Shown here: positions 61,161-64,000 of the stretch, piece by piece
Position numbering within the stretch: the stretch's first letter is position 1
How the letters are laid out: every line of letters begins with the position of its first letter
Source: Phycisphaerae bacterium
GTDB lineage: Bacteria > Chloroflexota > Anaerolineae > 4572-78 > J111
Assembly: GCA_028285035.1 (NCBI GenBank)
Contig: JANQQF010000019.1
Location: forward strand, 62,001 to 126,000
Length of the DNA stretch: 64,000 nucleotides
Direction of reading: 5' to 3'
The notes under the pieces: model-generated
Databases searched by the model: none
Seen by the model: only the letters and a program-made list of their open reading frames with translations
Told to the model about the DNA's origin: nothing
Position numbers and translations under genes: made by a program

Positions 61161-62921
61161 ATGAAAAAATTTATTAACGGGCCTTGGATCAAGGTTGATC
61201 CCAACTTATGGCTCATTCTGATTATTTCATTTTTCGCTTGGGCCCCACTCCTTACTCCCACTTACTTTTTTGATGCCCACGATGCCCGACACAGCATTTT
61301 TTTTCTTGTTGAATTTAATCAAACCTTCCAAGATGGGTTCTGGTGGCCACGATGGTCACCAGATTTTTCTTTTGGCTATGGCTATCCTCTCTTTAATCTC
61401 TATGCCCCGCTTGCCTTTTACTGTGCCCAAATTATTCATCTGCTCGGATTCGATATCATAACCTCGATCAAGACCATGTATGTTCTCGCCACGATTGGGG
61501 CCGGCTTGAGCATGTACGGCTTTGTAAATCGTCTGTTTGGCGGTCAGGCCGGGCTGTTAGCGGCTGTGGTTTACATGTATACCCCATTTCATTTGGTAGA
61601 AATTTACGTTCGTAGCGCCTATGCCGAATTCGTGGCCTTGGCCTTGATCCCTCTCCTCTTTTGGGCATTTACCGAACTTATTGCCCAACCCAACTGGCGA
61701 CGAGCCGCTTTATCTGGATTTGTCTATGGTCTCCTGGCTTTAACCCACCACTCAACGTTTTTCACCTTTAGCCCCTTTTTGATTATCTACATTTTATATT
61801 TAGTGATTGCCAAAGCTCAGCTAAATGTTCGAGCTATTTTTGTCCGTGGTAGTTATGCTTTCTTGGCCGGTCTGTTGGGAATGGCTTTGGCCTCAATTTA
61901 TTTAATCCCGATGATTGCTGAAACGCGATTTGTTAAGGTCGAACAATGGACCAGTGGGAGTTACAACTACCTCCAACATTTTGTTTATCTCGCCCAGTTT
62001 TTCTCACCCATATGGGGCTATGGTTACTCAGGCCCCGGCGCATTGGATGGATTTTCGTTTCAATTGGGCATCGTCGTTGTTGCGTTAATGCTGCTGGCGA
62101 CCTTGATGAGTGTCGTCCGTCGTATCCCCCATTACGGTACAGTTGTCTTTTTTATTGTGGCTACGTTTACCATCATTTTTATGATGTCGCCCCTGGCTAC
62201 AACCATTTGGCAGATACAACCTATTGTTGCCTTAGCTTCACTGGTGCAATTCCCTTGGCGTCTGTTGGGAATGACGACCTTTACTATGGCCGTTGTCGTC
62301 GGCTCTCTCTTTGCCCTTGCCCCATCCCAACCAAAAACGACGCCTAAGGCCAATATGTCAACCCCAATGTATTTGCTGTTTCTTGTCGTGATCTTGGCCT
62401 CTTTCAATTATACGCTGCCCGAATATACAGATATTCCCCCAGACGCCCAACAACCAGCCTTTGTCGTTCAGTGGGATCGTGCCTCCATTGTTGATCGCGT
62501 TGGAATGGTCTCTGTCACAGAAGAGCAGCCCCAAACCAGCCCAATGGAGGAGGAGTATCTGACCTACGGCTATCCTTTGACGGTGGCCGCGATTATCTCA
62601 GGTGAGGGTGATCTTGAGGTTTTACATCACGGGGGTGGGTCAGACAATGTGCGCGTGATAGCCGAGCAACCTGTCACGCTTCAATTTCATACTTATGATT
62701 ATCCAGGTTGGCGTGTCACGATTGACGGACAAAGCGTGCCGCATCGCCCAGAGCCACCATATGGCCTGATAACAGTTGATCTTCCTGCCGGTGAACACAA
62801 TGTCTGGCTTAAAATGGGAACTACCCCCCCGCGTACCATCGGGACAATTGTATCTATTGTGGCACTGTTGTCCATCATTTTTCTCGTAGCCAGACCTATA
62901 TTTAATTCGCAAAGCACTTAG
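61161..62921 (+). CDS. PTPS-related polytopic membrane protein 3
   Basis: 586 residues. First helix at about 13-32, then FDAHDARHSIFFLVEFN and FGYGYPLFNLYAPLAFY, almost the same loop as in protein 2 (57242-59323). About eleven helices and a C-terminal outer domain with YDYPGWRVTIDGQ and a last helix follow. A weak ribosome site suggests coupling with the receiver gene. Family membership is clear; the enzymatic role (GT-C-like glycosyl transfer or a YfhO-like role) is inference. Confidence 0.8.
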   Translation: MKKFINGPWIKVDPNLWLILIISFFAWAPLLTPTYFFDAHDARHSIFFLVEFNQTFQDGFWWPRWSPDFSFGYGYPLFNLYAPLAFYCAQIIHLLGFDIITSIKTMYVLATIGAGLSMYGFVNRLFGGQAGLLAAVVYMYTPFHLVEIYVRSAYAEFVALALIPLLFWAFTELIAQPNWRRAALSGFVYGLLALTHHSTFFTFSPFLIIYILYLVIAKAQLNVRAIFVRGSYAFLAGLLGMALASIYLIPMIAETRFVKVEQWTSGSYNYLQHFVYLAQFFSPIWGYGYSGPGALDGFSFQLGIVVVALMLLATLMSVVRRIPHYGTVVFFIVATFTIIFMMSPLATTIWQIQPIVALASLVQFPWRLLGMTTFTMAVVVGSLFALAPSQPKTTPKANMSTPMYLLFLVVILASFNYTLPEYTDIPPDAQQPAFVVQWDRASIVDRVGMVSVTEEQPQTSPMEEEYLTYGYPLTVAAIISGEGDLEVLHHGGGSDNVRVIAEQPVTLQFHTYDYPGWRVTIDGQSVPHRPEPPYGLITVDLPAGEHNVWLKMGTTPPRTIGTIVSIVALLSIIFLVARPIFNSQST

Positions 62922-63019
62922 CATCTGTGTTGTTATCGTTTGACATTTCCTTCTAGATCACTGATAATCCTCCTCTGTTTTAGCGACAAATAATCTTCTA
63001 TCCAATTCTAAATCCAAGT

Positions 63020-64000
63020 ATGACTGAATGTTCGATTTGTGGTGCAGAGCTTGAAGCTCACGTCACACATTGCCCAACCTGTGGCAAACCAACAGCCTAT
63101 TATCATCGGCAACGCCGTTGTTTTCACTGTGGCACCCCTGCGGCTGAAAAGACTGAAATTTGTATGATGTGTCGTCAGCCCGTGGATAGCCTTCCTTTGA
63201 GCCAATCACTCTTTAGTGGCTCTTGGCTGGGTATCTTGCTCGGCGTAATTTTAATCGGCTGGTTGGCTTGGACAGTTGCCCCTTTTGATATTGGCGTGTT
63301 AGCTAATAGTGGTGAGGCGGTTGCTGTGGTCGAAACCGCCACCCCCACCCGTACCCCAACGATCACCCCAACCTTTACCCCGACCCCCACTGTCTCTCCG
63401 ACCAGCACATCAACCTCCACCCCAACGGCCACAGTGACTCCAACACCGACGCCGCGTACGCATACCATCCAAGATGGAGATAACCCATCCTTTATTGCTG
63501 AACGCTATGGTATCACGGTTGACGAATTGTTGGCTTTGAATGACATTGAGGATGTTACTGCTCTGCGGGCCGGACAAGTTCTGAATTTGCCTCAAGAAAT
63601 TAGTGAGACACAAACAGTCCCGCTGGGCAGCGAGAGTAATCCTTACTTCGTTTATACCGTTCAATCTGGGGATACATTATTAGGCTTGGCCGCAGAATTT
63701 GGTACCTCTGTTGAGTCTCTGAGATCACTCAATCCTGATGTTGATTTGGATTTGATTTATACAGGGCAGGGGCTAGTCATACCCTTGCCCACACCAACGC
63801 CAAGCGCGACCCCAACCATCACCCCAACACCGACTTGGACGCCTGGACCAGTCTACGCCTCCCCAGATTTGCTCAATCCAATGGATGGGGTAGAGGTTGA
63901 TAGTCGAGTGCTTTTTTTTAATTGGACGGCCCCGGGTATTTTAGCAGAGGATGAGTTTTACGTCCTACAAATCAACTGGCCCAATGGTGATGTTTCAGAA
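63020..64000 (+). CDS. Zinc-ribbon / membrane / LysM protein, N-terminal part (cut by window edge)
   Basis: 327 residues visible; the frame runs off the right edge. Two zinc ribbons at the N-terminus (CSICG ... CPTCG and CFHCG ... CMMC, residues 4-53), then a transmembrane helix (about 67-85), a TPTxTPT linker, and two LysM domains (starting THTIQDGDNPSFIAERYGIT and VYTVQSGDTLLGLAAEFGT). A second Thr-Pro linker and the start of a further beta domain follow. A cytoplasmic zinc module joined across the membrane to peptidoglycan-binding LysM domains suggests a sensor or scaffold at the cell wall. Confidence 0.8.
   Translation, partial: MTECSICGAELEAHVTHCPTCGKPTAYYHRQRRCFHCGTPAAEKTEICMMCRQPVDSLPLSQSLFSGSWLGILLGVILIGWLAWTVAPFDIGVLANSGEAVAVVETATPTRTPTITPTFTPTPTVSPTSTSTSTPTATVTPTPTPRTHTIQDGDNPSFIAERYGITVDELLALNDIEDVTALRAGQVLNLPQEISETQTVPLGSESNPYFVYTVQSGDTLLGLAAEFGTSVESLRSLNPDVDLDLIYTGQGLVIPLPTPTPSATPTITPTPTWTPGPVYASPDLLNPMDGVEVDSRVLFFNWTAPGILAEDEFYVLQINWPNGDVSE

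Overview
The window comes from a bacterium of moderate G+C content, most likely a member of the Chloroflexota (Anaerolineae or a close relative). This is inferred from the protein families and not from a marker gene: lipoproteins with long Thr-Pro linkers, giant secreted beta-propeller and protease proteins, several multi-pass PTPS-related membrane proteins, a TPR-CHAT protease, and a short Tyr-Leu-Pro-Leu tail on many exported proteins. I saw no rRNA, tRNA, CRISPR array, intact insertion sequence or prophage.

Layout. 0-8 kb: the end of an aldo/keto reductase, a sulfotransferase, a methyltransferase, a cohesin/dockerin pair, two small membrane proteins and the first copy of a two-gene secreted cassette. 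8-13 kb: a sigma factor, a soluble double zinc-finger protein that looks like an anti-sigma factor, and a TPR-CHAT caspase-like protease. 13-32 kb: a surface-protein island with two paralogous metalloproteases of HExxHxxxGxxDE type, a gingipain-like C25 protease, a beta-helix protein, an OmpR-type regulator and the second copy of the two-gene cassette. 33-41 kb: an NDH-2-like flavoprotein with an ECF41-type sigma factor, a second flavoprotein, an M6-like metalloprotease and three Thr-Pro-rich lipoproteins. 41-54 kb: mostly housekeeping or cofactor genes on the minus strand. These are a RecA-like gene with an SOS-type promoter, a PurA paralogue, a hydrolase-LuxR fusion, a TetR regulator with two operators, a cobalamin adenosyltransferase, tsaD, a Nudix hydrolase, a chelatase gene split by a probable frameshift, and EF-G2. 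54-64 kb: an HD protein, three PTPS-related membrane proteins interleaved with two membrane-anchored receiver proteins, and the start of a zinc-ribbon/LysM protein.

The strongest leads are these. (1) The chelatase AAA and VWA ORFs are joined by an open alternative frame at an A9 run, as in programmed frameshifting of chlD. (2) The sigma factor, zinc-finger and TPR-CHAT genes form a possible protease-controlled sigma switch. (3) A shared C-terminal YLPL tail on seven exported proteins looks like a sorting signal. (4) A double-hairpin repeat of 170-200 bp is present in three copies; one copy separates a TetR gene from its probable target, and both carry the same 22-bp palindrome. (5) Two receiver domains have C-terminal membrane anchors. 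Functions are inferred from motifs read by eye; no database search was run.
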